Source: Tritrichomonas musculus (lineage: Eukaryota > Parabasalia > Tritrichomonadida > Tritrichomonadidae). From it: a stretch of 64,000 bases of DNA. The position numbers and the translations under genes are program-made. Within the stretch, counting starts at the first letter, position 1, and every line of letters begins with the position of its first letter. The DNA lies in NCBI GenBank assembly GCA_039105265.1, contig JAPFFF010000023.1:930001-994000 (forward strand), read 5' to 3'. This document shows, in pieces, positions 52,324-62,452 of this stretch. The notes beneath the pieces are model-generated. The model was not told the DNA's origin. It searched no databases and worked only from the letters and a program-made list of their open reading frames with translations.

Positions 52324-54357
52324 ATGAGTAAAACAAATGCTACACTCAAACCTGGTCATATAATGCAAGGTAATAATACTCAAAAATTATTAGGATACTG
52401 TAATAGATTGAACAATGAATTAGGGTTTAATATTGATACTACTGCAGGAGGACATGTACTTAGGGATAATACATATGCTACTCGTTTAGCAGAACCTCTT
52501 AACGAATTTCAATTTGGTTTACGTGAAGGGAATATTGTTAATGATACTACCATGAATAAATTCATTGAAAGGGTTCAAGATGATAATCCATATGATAGAC
52601 CAATAGATTATTCTAATTTAAAAGATTTTAATGATTATTATTTTAGTAAATGGGCTAGAACAAATAATGGTGTTTATAATGAACTCACAACAATAATTAA
52701 TTTCCGAACACTCGAACAATATACAAAGACATATCCAAAACATATTATAAAAGATATCATTAGAATACTCAATAAACATAATTTTGCATCAAATGATAAT
52801 ATTCACCATAAATATGTAAGGCGTATATATCGAGAAAGTCTGGACCATTTCACAAATAGAGTATATCCCCAAAGTGAAGGTGCTTCTAGCGACAATAATA
52901 TTGTTCCCCCTTCTCGAACAGCGTCTGCTCCCCCTTCTCAAACGGAGTTTAGGTCTGCTCCTTTCTTTAGATATGGTGCGGCAGAGACTTTTCCAGAAGT
53001 GAGTCTATGGAATGCATTAAGAAGAAGACCCCCTAATGAAACAACTCCAATTATAGATAACACTAATATTAATAATAACAATAATACATTTTTATTTCAA
53101 AATCAAATGGCACAACCACAAGTAGATGTAAATTTACAGCGATTAGTTAATGAGTATAATTCGTTTTCACAACCGCCTGTAGATCCGAATACTATAATAA
53201 ACAATCCTGTTGCAATTTCTCGTATCGCAACTGCAGTATTAAATAATTTACGTACAAGAACTACACGAGCTAGCTCCAAAACAGGAATGGACGCATTATG
53301 GCACATCGTTCTAGATAATCAAAAAGATGTCAAAAGAAGAAAGAAAGCAATGACACTCACTGGAGCTCAAGATATTGTTAATAAACGTAATGCAGCAAAT
53401 CCTAATAGTGCCCCATGGAGAGCCGCAATTGAAGACCCAAATAATGATGGCGTACCAGATGTTTTAATCAGAAATGGTAGCAATAATCCAATATACATTA
53501 ATGGATACACTACAGCTAGATCCGATTGGCCTGCACGATTTAATTTCTATACAGATTATGATAAAGCTGCTAGAAAACAATATAGGAATGACCATGACGG
53601 AAAATCAATTACACTTCCAATATATCTCAAAGATAAACTACAATATACTTATAATAATGACTTCACAGGAAATCCACACGATTTAGGTAATATGATTGGT
53701 TATACAATACCTAATGGATGGCCCACTAAAGAAGCTCTTTCACATTATACTTTTCCAATTGAGAAACGAAAGAGTGCATTTGCTAGATTCCGTGATTATA
53801 TTATTAATGAACTTACACAAAGTGTTTGCAGTGAGCTTGTTTCACATCATGTTATCAATATTACAAATAGAAATAAAGCTGCGCTTCTTATGAAAGGCAC
53901 AGGTAAAATATGGAAAGAATATATACTTCAAAGAATTGCAAATAGACATCGCATGAATGTTGATTCAGAACCGTTCCAAAAGATGATTAAAAAGAAAGCT
54001 GGCAAACAAGAAGTCGATAATGAAGTCTCAAGCTTATTAATTCATCTATTACACACAAATGGAGAACATTGGACTGAAGACAAACGAATAGCTCTTCAAA
54101 GGCAAATTTGGGATGATTTTGCAAAAGCACTTGTCGCATCAGCACATGAATTAACTCGGAAAGAACAGCAAGAACACAGAACCAGTAGTGAATATCTTGT
54201 AGAAGGCTTCACTGGAGTTATCCCACAGGATGCAAATTATGACCATCCAAATTACAACGCAGATGGAAACGCTTGGCATGATGGTATTACAGTACCATAT
54301 AACGCAGAACATGATGGTGAATGGAACGAAGAAGATAATGAGGCATTTTTACACTAA
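52324..54357 (+). CDS. Large conserved Maverick protein (copy 2), 677 aa
   Basis: Aligned with 10120-12156: the N-terminal KLLGYCNRLNNELGFNI, the island PFFRYGAAETFPE, then DPNNDGVPDVLIRNGSNN and YINGYTTARSDWPARFNF, and an alpha-helical C-terminus. The Pro/Asn-rich middle differs in sequence and length but not in character. The conserved D-x-N-x-D-G-x-x-D loop suggests metal binding. A probable virion or scaffold component by context. The leader TTTTTGTATTCAA-ATG resembles that of the copy 1 gene, supporting a shared promoter type. Confidence 0.6.
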   Translation: MSKTNATLKPGHIMQGNNTQKLLGYCNRLNNELGFNIDTTAGGHVLRDNTYATRLAEPLNEFQFGLREGNIVNDTTMNKFIERVQDDNPYDRPIDYSNLKDFNDYYFSKWARTNNGVYNELTTIINFRTLEQYTKTYPKHIIKDIIRILNKHNFASNDNIHHKYVRRIYRESLDHFTNRVYPQSEGASSDNNIVPPSRTASAPPSQTEFRSAPFFRYGAAETFPEVSLWNALRRRPPNETTPIIDNTNINNNNNTFLFQNQMAQPQVDVNLQRLVNEYNSFSQPPVDPNTIINNPVAISRIATAVLNNLRTRTTRASSKTGMDALWHIVLDNQKDVKRRKKAMTLTGAQDIVNKRNAANPNSAPWRAAIEDPNNDGVPDVLIRNGSNNPIYINGYTTARSDWPARFNFYTDYDKAARKQYRNDHDGKSITLPIYLKDKLQYTYNNDFTGNPHDLGNMIGYTIPNGWPTKEALSHYTFPIEKRKSAFARFRDYIINELTQSVCSELVSHHVINITNRNKAALLMKGTGKIWKEYILQRIANRHRMNVDSEPFQKMIKKKAGKQEVDNEVSSLLIHLLHTNGEHWTEDKRIALQRQIWDDFAKALVASAHELTRKEQQEHRTSSEYLVEGFTGVIPQDANYDHPNYNADGNAWHDGITVPYNAEHDGEWNEEDNEAFLH

Positions 54358-54398
54358 ACATAATATGAGTCTTTTTTTGTATATCTATTAATATGTAA

Positions 54399-55220
54399 AT
54401 GAATAACCTAAAAGATGTCAATTATTTAGTATCTGATACACTAAAACAAAATAAAGACAATTTATCAGGTGCATTAATAGAACCTATTCACGAAGATATT
54501 CACGTTAAATATAATTCAGTAAATGTTATCGTAGGCAAACAAAATTCTGGTAAAACAGTTATTGCTCTACAAGAGATAATTAAAATAGGATTATTACAGA
54601 AATATCACCTATTAGTCTATATCACGAAGAATGGAGATGAAAATGATAGGAGCTGGCAAACATTGAAACATCTAATTAATATGCCATATATTACAATCTC
54701 TGAGAAAAATGCAGTTGATTTTATGACAGAATTGATAGCTGCAAAAAATCTCTATTATCTTGTCAAAAGAGAACACTTAGAAGAAAGATTAGATGATGGA
54801 CAAAAAAATGATATGTTTAATGTTTTACATATACAAGATTTTCATAAAGAGTATCTTCACACATTAGTACTTTTTGATGATATCTCTAATAGCAAACTAT
54901 TTTCATCAGAAGAATCATATTTTAGCCAACAACTTCGTAGATGTAGGCACACAAATATCACATACTTCTTGTTAATCCAAGGATGGAAAGGAATAAAGCC
55001 ACATATCAAAAATGAGATAACAACTTTGTTTGTATTTCCATGTTTTAATCGTCAACAGTTGCATTATATATATTCACAATCAGCTAGTAATTTAGATTTT
55101 GAAGAATTTTATAATTTATATAGACAGCTTGCAGAAGAAAAAAATATTTATCCTGATTCACATTCATGCTTAATCGTTCAGGTATCAGAAGGGGGCAACA
55201 CTATGTTGTCTTGCGCATGA
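54399..55220 (+). CDS. A32-like DNA-packaging ATPase (copy 2), 273 aa
   Basis: Walker A is GKQNSGKT (about residues 47-54) and Walker B-like is LVLFDDIS (about 157-164), then LIQGWKGI and FPCFNRQQLHYIYSQSASN, which is identical in copy 1. It would power packaging of element DNA into the capsid. It lies 41 nt after the 677-aa gene. Its 3' end overlaps the convergent coiled-coil gene by 43 bases. It looks whole. Confidence 0.85.
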   Translation: MNNLKDVNYLVSDTLKQNKDNLSGALIEPIHEDIHVKYNSVNVIVGKQNSGKTVIALQEIIKIGLLQKYHLLVYITKNGDENDRSWQTLKHLINMPYITISEKNAVDFMTELIAAKNLYYLVKREHLEERLDDGQKNDMFNVLHIQDFHKEYLHTLVLFDDISNSKLFSSEESYFSQQLRRCRHTNITYFLLIQGWKGIKPHIKNEITTLFVFPCFNRQQLHYIYSQSASNLDFEEFYNLYRQLAEEKNIYPDSHSCLIVQVSEGGNTMLSCA

Positions 55221-55534
55221 GGATTTAAAAAATGAATAATATTATTTATTGTTTCTTTTATCTGTTTTATCTCTTGTTTCAATTCTGATATTTCATTAAT
55301 AAAATTATTTTTTTGATTAACATTAATATTCTCTTCTTTAATCTTCTTTAACATTAAAACATTTTTTATTTTCGTTATGTGATATCCTTTTATGTAATAC
55401 ATTTTGTTTAATTTATGCGTTGTAAGTGAATCCATATCATTTTTATGCTTGTTATAATACAAATTAAATTCATCAACTGTATCAAACTCTTTAGTATACT
55501 TTGAAATAGGTTCAATTATTTTCACATCGTTCAT
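55178..55534 (-). CDS. Conserved small coiled-coil Maverick protein (copy 2), 118 aa
   Basis: Starts MNDVKIIEPISKYTKEFDTV, as in copy 1. The basic conserved half (LTTHKLNKMYYIKGYHITKIKNVL) is followed by a heptad-like ELKQEIKQIKETINNIIHFL. The function is unknown. It is opposite in strand to the ATPase and capsid genes and overlaps the ATPase tail. It lies downstream of the small Gly-rich gene in the same direction, 22 nt apart. Confidence 0.6.
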   Translation of the reverse strand: MNDVKIIEPISKYTKEFDTVDEFNLYYNKHKNDMDSLTTHKLNKMYYIKGYHITKIKNVLMLKKIKEENINVNQKNNFINEISELKQEIKQIKETINNIIHFLNPHAQDNIVLPPSDT

Positions 55535-55556
55535 TTACATTTGAAATAAAATCAAA

Positions 55557-55853
55557 TCATTTCAATAATGGTATATCAAATCTTCCTGGATTAAAATACT
55601 GGGCATTCACAGGTGTATTGTTAGTTTGTCTGATACCCGCCCCATTAACACCTACAGACTTATTGCCCGCAAATTTCCCTGCGTAGTTGCCTATTTTATT
55701 GATAACATTTCCTGCTGTCCCACCAATCGCGCCTCCAATAACTGGAGCTACTTTTGATACAATTTCTGCTCCTTTTTTAAGTACTGGTAATGCTTTTCCA
55801 ATAACATTCTTTGCACCGCTAATCAAATTTTTAAACCAACTTCCAAATGCCAT
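55557..55853 (-). CDS. Small Gly/Ala-rich amphipathic protein (copy 2), 98 aa
   Basis: Begins MAFGSWFKNLISGAKNVIGK and ends GRFDIPLLK, with a Gly-rich centre (VIGGAIGGTAGNVINKIG). It is shorter than the copy 1 version only in the linker before the C-terminal motif, so both ends matter. It is a protein VI-like membrane-active candidate by composition and context; this is inference. It is divergent from the capsid candidate, with 54 nt between starts. Confidence 0.55.
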   Translation of the reverse strand: MAFGSWFKNLISGAKNVIGKALPVLKKGAEIVSKVAPVIGGAIGGTAGNVINKIGNYAGKFAGNKSVGVNGAGIRQTNNTPVNAQYFNPGRFDIPLLK

Positions 55854-55907
55854 TTCAATTCAAGTAAAATGTAAATTATGATAAACATTATTTTTATATT
55901 TAAACAA

Positions 55908-57797
55908 ATGACTTATTACAACGCACAAACAAAGAATTTAGGAAATGATGAAGGTGATGTTTTATCATTTTTCCAATCAAAATTGCGCAATCTTATACAA
56001 AGAAATGGTGGAGATAACACATTTTCGTTTATAATGGAAGAGTTTAAAGATAAAGATGCACCATTACCTGTAGGTACAAAAACACGTATAAAATTAACAC
56101 ATTCAGGTCATACTATCACACAAATCGAAAAATCATTTTCGACTATTCTTTTAGATTTTATCATAAAATTATCAAAACCAATTGACGTATCTGCTGACAC
56201 ACATGGAATTATGAAAATATTTGTTGGATTCAAAAATGCTATAGAATTCTACGAAGATTGTAGATTTTGGATTAATGATAAACTATTAGGTTCATATCGT
56301 CAAGATGAATTACAACGTGAATCATTTGCATATAATTCTATTAAGCCAAGAGATGCAAAAGCAACATCAAAATATTCACATTCCACATGGGAAAATGTTT
56401 CACAATTCTCTCCATCAATTTGTGGCTGTTATGTAGACTTAAAAGATATTGCAGATGGACAACCACATACATTTACCATCGAATTGACTATACCATTTGT
56501 AGACCAATTAGCACTTCAAGCATGGCAATTATATCCTAATGCAATCTGTGGAGAAATAGAAGAAGAAGTAAAAACAAGTTTACGTGCAATGGTATGGGCA
56601 CAAGTGAATCCAAATGTAGTTAAAGAAACACTTCAATTTTTAGAGGATACAGAAATAGATGAAGAAATGCCTGCTGTTATACCTATATCACGTAAATTCA
56701 CACAAATTGGTAGACCATCAGTGATTGTCTCTCATTATTCATCAAATCCAACTCCTTCACAAAAGCTTCATATAGAGTATCAAAGATATAAAGGCGTAAA
56801 TGTATATGATGATGATGTACTAGAGCATCCAACAATTGATTTTGGATACACAGATGAAGAATTCACTAAATATAATGTATCACGTGATGATGTTAATAAA
56901 AGAGAATTTGCTGAATTAATCGCAGCAGCTAATCCTGATAAACCATTGGATCCAGGAGATACTGTGAAAATTATTAAAAGTGAATTAAAAGGTGCATTAT
57001 TAGCAACAACAAAATCTGATTCAATCAACCTGAAAACAGAAAAGATTACACTAGATGTTCTTGGTGGAACTATTCAATTAGGTCGCTCAAATTTAGCAGG
57101 ATTTGGATTAAAACAAGATGTTTACAATGGATTGGTTCGTGAATTGCAAACACCATTATTGATTCCATCACAAGAACTCACAAGAGAAATATTTGAAGGA
57201 ACAGCAAAGGTAAATGGATTAGAAATCAGTAAAAGTATTCCATTACGTAATGCAACAAATATCACAATGATGTTCCCTAAGAGCCCTGCAGATATAACAT
57301 GTTTTGATAATATTATGTATCAAAATGTGCAATTAGTTGTTAATAAAAGAACATATCCAGATACCGAATTTGCTAATACTTGTGCAGCCAGGTTCTATCA
57401 ACATCAATTGATTGCAAACGAGTTAGATGGAGCGTTAGAGGCAACCCAAGAATTTGAAGATAGTTTTACACAGCCACTTAACGACCCAACAACTGGTAAA
57501 CGTTATTTAAATTGTCGTTCTGATGGAACATCATTTGGTATCAATTTTCAACTCGAAAGAAGTAATGCAGGATATGTATTCGATGGATTAGACACAGGTA
57601 GCACTTCAATAACTGTTACATTTAGAGGTCAGCCAATGTATCGTGGAGAAGATGACACATATTTTATTCCCGATCCAGAATACCCAAATATGCATCCACC
57701 ATCACCAGAAGCATGGATATGTTCCGACACATATTTCACATGGAGTGTAAATGGTGTTGAATACTATCAAACTGGCGTGCCAAAAGGTTATGAGTAA
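55908..57797 (+). CDS. Maverick major capsid protein candidate (copy 2), 629 aa
   Basis: The start at 55908 (MTYYNAQTKNLG) matches copy 1; the ten in-frame codons before it are not conserved. The protein has the same length as in copy 1 and differs at only a small fraction of residues, mostly conservative, whereas silent sites differ widely and favour A/T. Composition and size fit the double jelly-roll capsid protein of Polintons; the fold itself is inferred. The C-terminus YYQTGVPKGYE is followed by a GGACC-TTT-GGTCC hairpin in the convergent spacer. Confidence 0.7.
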   Translation: MTYYNAQTKNLGNDEGDVLSFFQSKLRNLIQRNGGDNTFSFIMEEFKDKDAPLPVGTKTRIKLTHSGHTITQIEKSFSTILLDFIIKLSKPIDVSADTHGIMKIFVGFKNAIEFYEDCRFWINDKLLGSYRQDELQRESFAYNSIKPRDAKATSKYSHSTWENVSQFSPSICGCYVDLKDIADGQPHTFTIELTIPFVDQLALQAWQLYPNAICGEIEEEVKTSLRAMVWAQVNPNVVKETLQFLEDTEIDEEMPAVIPISRKFTQIGRPSVIVSHYSSNPTPSQKLHIEYQRYKGVNVYDDDVLEHPTIDFGYTDEEFTKYNVSRDDVNKREFAELIAAANPDKPLDPGDTVKIIKSELKGALLATTKSDSINLKTEKITLDVLGGTIQLGRSNLAGFGLKQDVYNGLVRELQTPLLIPSQELTREIFEGTAKVNGLEISKSIPLRNATNITMMFPKSPADITCFDNIMYQNVQLVVNKRTYPDTEFANTCAARFYQHQLIANELDGALEATQEFEDSFTQPLNDPTTGKRYLNCRSDGTSFGINFQLERSNAGYVFDGLDTGSTSITVTFRGQPMYRGEDDTYFIPDPEYPNMHPPSPEAWICSDTYFTWSVNGVEYYQTGVPKGYE

Positions 57798-57810
57798 AAT
57801 GTTAAGCCTA

Positions 57811-57828
57811 GGGACCTTTGGTCCTTAT
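57811..57828. terminator. Hairpin in convergent spacer after the capsid gene
   Basis: AGGGACC-TTT-GGTCCTT forms a 7-bp stem with a three-base loop, 14 nt after the capsid stop and about 40 nt before the stop of the opposite 110-aa gene. A role in 3'-end formation is suggested by position; the classic eukaryotic mechanism does not need it. Confidence 0.35.
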
Positions 57829-57866
57829 GAGTAAGTGAATTAATATATAAAAAAAATTTTTTGCAC

Positions 57867-58199
57867 TCAATACTCAAGTTTCAAAAATAGTGTAAAATTA
57901 TCTGGTTTTATCTCGTTTCCATTAGCATCAGTGAACCATATTTTGAAATCTCTTTTTGTTCCGACATATTCATATTTGCGATTATCATCAGGTGGTACTA
58001 CATTTGCGTACCATACTAAACTATCTTCATATTCATCTCTTTGAATAAAGCTACAATGTATTTCAGTTTCACCATCAAGATATCCATTACATGTGGCTCT
58101 ACAATATTGAAAAGATATATAGCGTTTATTCAGTGAATTACTAAACTCGGATGGCAATAAATTATTGTATTTCTTCGTGATAAAGTACGTTTTTACCAT
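57867..58199 (-). CDS. Conserved 110-aa Maverick protein (copy 2)
   Basis: Same length and about 85% identical to the copy 1 product (NSLNKRYISFQYCRATCNGY; FIQRDEYEDSLVWYAN; ending FLKLEY). A beta-rich small protein, perhaps a minor capsid component. Its start is 17 nt from the divergent fibre start region, as in copy 1 (14 nt), so the pair shares a minimal bidirectional promoter. Confidence 0.65.
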   Translation of the reverse strand: MVKTYFITKKYNNLLPSEFSNSLNKRYISFQYCRATCNGYLDGETEIHCSFIQRDEYEDSLVWYANVVPPDDNRKYEYVGTKRDFKIWFTDANGNEIKPDNFTLFLKLEY

Positions 58200-58218
58200 T
58201 CTTTATAATATAATAAAT

Positions 58219-60315
58219 GACTGCAATCATAACAAAAAAAATGCATTAGATAAAGCTTTCATTAGTGGATACAATTCTGGTGGTTCAGGTGAATTTGATA
58301 ATATTCATGTTAAACAAGATGCTATAATAGACGGCAGTATATATACTGCCCACGACATACATGTCGACAATAATTTAATAGTTAAAGATAATAATATCAT
58401 TGATGTATTATCACAAACAGCACAAATATTGGATGACCACGATAATAGAATAACAACACTAGAAAATAAACCTGATTCACAGAGTGATTTAGAATATGTA
58501 GATGGCTTTGATGAATTCATAATAGATGTTAAAACATTATCTAAAAAAGAAACAAATGATTGTAATATATTGGAAATCGCTTATGATTTACCAGAAACAT
58601 ATTCAGGAAATGCATTCGCAATTACTACATCACTTGGTTCAGGAGTGATATCATTTGCAAATAATAAATTTACTAATCCTCGCATTGATTATTCTGATGG
58701 ACAATATGTTGTATCTTATATTGAAAATGATGATTATGCGAGATTATATATGAGTAAAGATATTTTAAGCGATCCATTTGACTTGTTCACAAAAGGATTC
58801 ATAAGAATAACATTTATTGCTCCAATTAAACAGACAATAAATTCGCATTGCGAAGTTGCTGAAGGCAATACAAAAGACAACAAAATAATAAACTTTAAAT
58901 GTAATACTATAGATGCAGATAATTGTTTTAAATTATTTAGGTCTCCATTACCAGATTTCTATGAAATAAAGTCCATATCACAAGATGACAATTATTATAT
59001 TGCTTATTGGGGCTATGATGAAGGAACAGAAGAATTTAACACACTTATTGATGGACAAACATTTGAATTCAATGATGAAGTATTTGGCACAACATTTAAG
59101 CTTACAAAGAAAGGAGATACGTGGATTGGAAACAATTATTGTGTGCATATTCCGGAATCATTAAAGTTAATACAAAATAGCGATAATGAAGCTAGAATAA
59201 CAATAGCCAAAAATGATGCTAATAAATTTACTTTATCACATCTTGTTAAATTCAATTCAGACCAGAACGCATTAACATTTCTCATTAATAAAGGATTATT
59301 GAAAATAAACAAAGGAAAACTAGATTATGCAGGTGAAAATGATAAAGAATGGTGGATAGATATCGTTTGTGAGTTCGATAGTGGAGGCCAATGGGTTGGA
59401 GGTGATTATATTGCAACATTAACGCTAAACGGGAAAATATACGAAATAAAAGTTAATGTAGATGCAACAATTGATTCACCCCATTATAAAGTAAATACCA
59501 ATAATTATTTTGAATATATTGGATATCATCATACAGAAAAATTGATTAACAATAGGGGAATGAAACTATTTATGTCCTCTAATCCAAATCTTATATTTAA
59601 AATCGCAGAAGTAGAATATTATGGTGAAAATACATTTGAATATCTCAATGGATGTGGTTATTATAATGTTGTTCCTAAACCTGAATCATGCACGACCCTT
59701 TTTACAAACTATAATATTCAAACATCTGGTGTGGTAATTGGGGAAAACATTGAGAGTCATATGTTTGTGTTAAATTCTTTAGGGAATACAGTTGATGTTG
59801 CACTAAATGATATATCTCAATTACAAAATTATTGTAAACAATTAGAATCACAAATAGAAAGTATGTCAAATAAAGTTAACTGGTTTGATATTTTACAAGG
59901 TATTGTTGATATTGGTACTATGTTTATAGGTTTCGGTCCAGGATTAATGCGAATAGGTGCTGCAGGAATAGAATCATTAAGTAGACTCTCTTTTGCTAAA
60001 TCAACTGTGAAAGAAATAGAATATGTTGATGAAATAATACATGATGTTGACGTTTTATCACCTGGCGTTATTGAGAAACAACTAGATTTTGCATCAGAGA
60101 CAACAATAATTGGCTCAGATAATAATTGCTATAAATACTACTTATATGACTTTCCTAAGAAAGACTCTGCCGAAGGCAGCGAGCTCAAAAGTGAATCTAA
60201 AATAGATGTATCATTTATAGTTGATTCAGAAGGAGAAGTGATTAGTATTAACAATTATGATGTAGATTCTGATGGAAATATTGTTGCGGTAAATTCTGTA
60301 ATTGCTTGTAATTAA
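58219..60315 (+). CDS. Fibre-like protein 1 of Maverick copy 2
   Basis: N-terminal beta-type repeats (FDNIHVKQDAIIDGSIYT, HDIHVDNNLIVKDNN), then ITTLENK, then a long beta-rich body with DNCFKLFRSPLPDFYEIKS shared with copy 1. A segment with SGVVIGENIESHMFVLNSLGNTVDV follows, then a coiled-coil-prone stretch (LQNYCKQLESQIESMSNK) and a Gly-rich hydrophobic stretch (GTMFIGFGPGLMRIGAAGIE). The design resembles a tail-fibre or spike. The exact start is not resolved. It lies 21 nt before the next fibre-like ORF. Confidence 0.6.
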   Translation, partial: DCNHNKKNALDKAFISGYNSGGSGEFDNIHVKQDAIIDGSIYTAHDIHVDNNLIVKDNNIIDVLSQTAQILDDHDNRITTLENKPDSQSDLEYVDGFDEFIIDVKTLSKKETNDCNILEIAYDLPETYSGNAFAITTSLGSGVISFANNKFTNPRIDYSDGQYVVSYIENDDYARLYMSKDILSDPFDLFTKGFIRITFIAPIKQTINSHCEVAEGNTKDNKIINFKCNTIDADNCFKLFRSPLPDFYEIKSISQDDNYYIAYWGYDEGTEEFNTLIDGQTFEFNDEVFGTTFKLTKKGDTWIGNNYCVHIPESLKLIQNSDNEARITIAKNDANKFTLSHLVKFNSDQNALTFLINKGLLKINKGKLDYAGENDKEWWIDIVCEFDSGGQWVGGDYIATLTLNGKIYEIKVNVDATIDSPHYKVNTNNYFEYIGYHHTEKLINNRGMKLFMSSNPNLIFKIAEVEYYGENTFEYLNGCGYYNVVPKPESCTTLFTNYNIQTSGVVIGENIESHMFVLNSLGNTVDVALNDISQLQNYCKQLESQIESMSNKVNWFDILQGIVDIGTMFIGFGPGLMRIGAAGIESLSRLSFAKSTVKEIEYVDEIIHDVDVLSPGVIEKQLDFASETTIIGSDNNCYKYYLYDFPKKDSAEGSELKSESKIDVSFIVDSEGEVISINNYDVDSDGNIVAVNSVIACN

Positions 60316-60336
60316 ATATATGAATATCCCTATTTA

Positions 60337-62421
60337 ATGGTATTTTCTAAAAATAAGCCATCAAATGTTTCTTATAAATATATCCCTAAATCGAAGTCAA
60401 ATATGTTAGCATTAGGGGAAACATTAACCAATAATCAATTATTATCAGCAGCTGCGACAAAAAAATTAATGGAGAATCATAAGCAAAATATGTTAAGTGA
60501 AATCCCTACTGTTGATTTATCAAATTATGCAACACTTGAGAATCTTGATGAGTATGCAAAAGCACAGGACTTACAGTCTTATTCGAAGAAACAAGACATA
60601 TTATCAACCGAAAAAATAACACAAGAATTGTCAATAGCTACAAAATTCGTAAATGGAACAACAAATGATGAAGATAAAAGAACTTATATAACAAATTTGG
60701 ATAGAGATTTATGCAACATATTAAAGAAATCATCACTTTTTGTGAAAGGCTCTTGCAATAATGAAGATATTTCAGGAGAATATTTGTATGATAGTGAAGA
60801 CGCGGATTATTATTATTACAAGAAAGGCGAAAATACTTTTACTATATACTTTTTCTATTACAGTGGAATATTCAGATATAATGGTAACTATGTTGTGGAT
60901 TTAGAATCAGTAAGTTATTCATACGAACCTGAAGTTTATGACAAATATTGTATTCCAAATATGAACTTCGTAAAAGATAATTATGCATTAAAATCTGATA
61001 TACCTGAACCTGTTGATTTGACTAAATATGTAGAGAAAACTGATGATGGTTCATTAACAATTAATACAAATAATAATATAGTTTCTACGCTTAATTTACA
61101 AAATAAAACTGATATTGATATTATGTTAGGGGATGAGACAGAAAATTATATGAAGATTAGATATAGAAAAATATTAAAAATGTTATTCTTGTATTACAAA
61201 AATATTGAACTTTTTAAAATATCTGCTAATGATGATGTTAGCCAAAGCTATATTCTTATAAATAGTTTATTGGAATTAAATAATGAACTATACATTAATA
61301 GAAATAATAATGCTACTTTAGCTGAAATGTTTTCAAATGCTAATATTGCATCAATAAAATTTGGTACAAATTTATCTAATTTATGTGAAGTAATTCAAGA
61401 ATTAACTAACGATAAACCAACAACAAGTATAAGAATAAATGATAGCAATATATTATCATTAATTAAAGATTCAACAAATAAAATAAAAGTTAATGCTGAT
61501 TTATATAAAAATGATGATAAATATTTAACGGAATCAGAATGTGATACTAAATATGCTTTAAATTCAAATGTTATTACATATGAGCAGCTAATAAGAAGAT
61601 GTGCCATTGATTGTGGTCCAATAAATGCTGAGTCCTCGGACATATCAATACATAATCTAAAAATTGAAAATAACGTAATTAAACTGGAATATATAGTAGG
61701 AGATTATGCTCTATGTTTTGAAATAAGGGTATTGTTCCATGATACAGATGGAAATCCCCATAACATAGTAATAGTATTACTTCAAAGGACTGTGTATTTC
61801 GATAATTTCAAATTTCCACTATATTATGAAGAAACTGTTGATTTAACATCAGGAAGACCACTTACATATAATTTCCCAATATTTGAATATTCTTGGACAA
61901 CTACTCAGGAATTATTAGATGCTAAACAAATATATTCAAGACAAATCATAACCCGAGAATATTTAGCAAAATTTAAGGGTGTAATGTATGGTACATCCAA
62001 CACAACAATAACTCATTATGCGCCAATTGAAGCTGGTGAAAATATTGAAGATTACGCACTTGGGAAACCTGTATTTATGTCTGGTCATGCGTATAAAAAT
62101 GTTAATGGTTCATTTGTGAGTTCTACTGCAACAGATTCAGTTGATTGCATTAGTAGTGTTAAAATAAATGGTTCATGGAAAGAATATATTGGTGTAATCA
62201 CTAGTATTGATAAAGAAAAAAATAACATTACATTCGCTACAAATGGAGACTATTTATTTTATGTTGATGATGCTAATTTATATGCAATAGGTGATGTGAT
62301 TCTATATGATGGAAGAATATTGGATGAAGATTATGCATTAACATTAAAGATTCAACAAAGTATTGTAGGAAAAGTGAGTGCAAAAATAAATGAACATATA
62401 TTAGCATTATTTAAGAGTTAA
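60337..62421 (+). CDS. Fibre-like protein 2 of Maverick copy 2, 694 aa
   Basis: The N-terminus includes MLALGETLTNNQLLSAAATK and repeated LSNYATLENLDEYAKAQDLQ / NYALKSDIPEPVDLTKYVEK / KYALNSNV units, the YALKS-type repeats common in phage tail-fibre shafts. The centre is Asn-rich and beta-like. The C-terminal 150 residues (THYAPIEAGENIEDYALGKPVFMSG, GVITSIDKEKNNITFATNGD, DVILYDGRILDEDYALT) look like a compact terminal domain such as the chaperone/tip domains of phage fibres. Host or capsid attachment is the inferred role. No enzymatic motif. Confidence 0.55.
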   Translation: MVFSKNKPSNVSYKYIPKSKSNMLALGETLTNNQLLSAAATKKLMENHKQNMLSEIPTVDLSNYATLENLDEYAKAQDLQSYSKKQDILSTEKITQELSIATKFVNGTTNDEDKRTYITNLDRDLCNILKKSSLFVKGSCNNEDISGEYLYDSEDADYYYYKKGENTFTIYFFYYSGIFRYNGNYVVDLESVSYSYEPEVYDKYCIPNMNFVKDNYALKSDIPEPVDLTKYVEKTDDGSLTINTNNNIVSTLNLQNKTDIDIMLGDETENYMKIRYRKILKMLFLYYKNIELFKISANDDVSQSYILINSLLELNNELYINRNNNATLAEMFSNANIASIKFGTNLSNLCEVIQELTNDKPTTSIRINDSNILSLIKDSTNKIKVNADLYKNDDKYLTESECDTKYALNSNVITYEQLIRRCAIDCGPINAESSDISIHNLKIENNVIKLEYIVGDYALCFEIRVLFHDTDGNPHNIVIVLLQRTVYFDNFKFPLYYEETVDLTSGRPLTYNFPIFEYSWTTTQELLDAKQIYSRQIITREYLAKFKGVMYGTSNTTITHYAPIEAGENIEDYALGKPVFMSGHAYKNVNGSFVSSTATDSVDCISSVKINGSWKEYIGVITSIDKEKNNITFATNGDYLFYVDDANLYAIGDVILYDGRILDEDYALTLKIQQSIVGKVSAKINEHILALFKS

Positions 62422-62452
62422 ATCTTAAATGGCTATCTTTAAACTTATGCCA

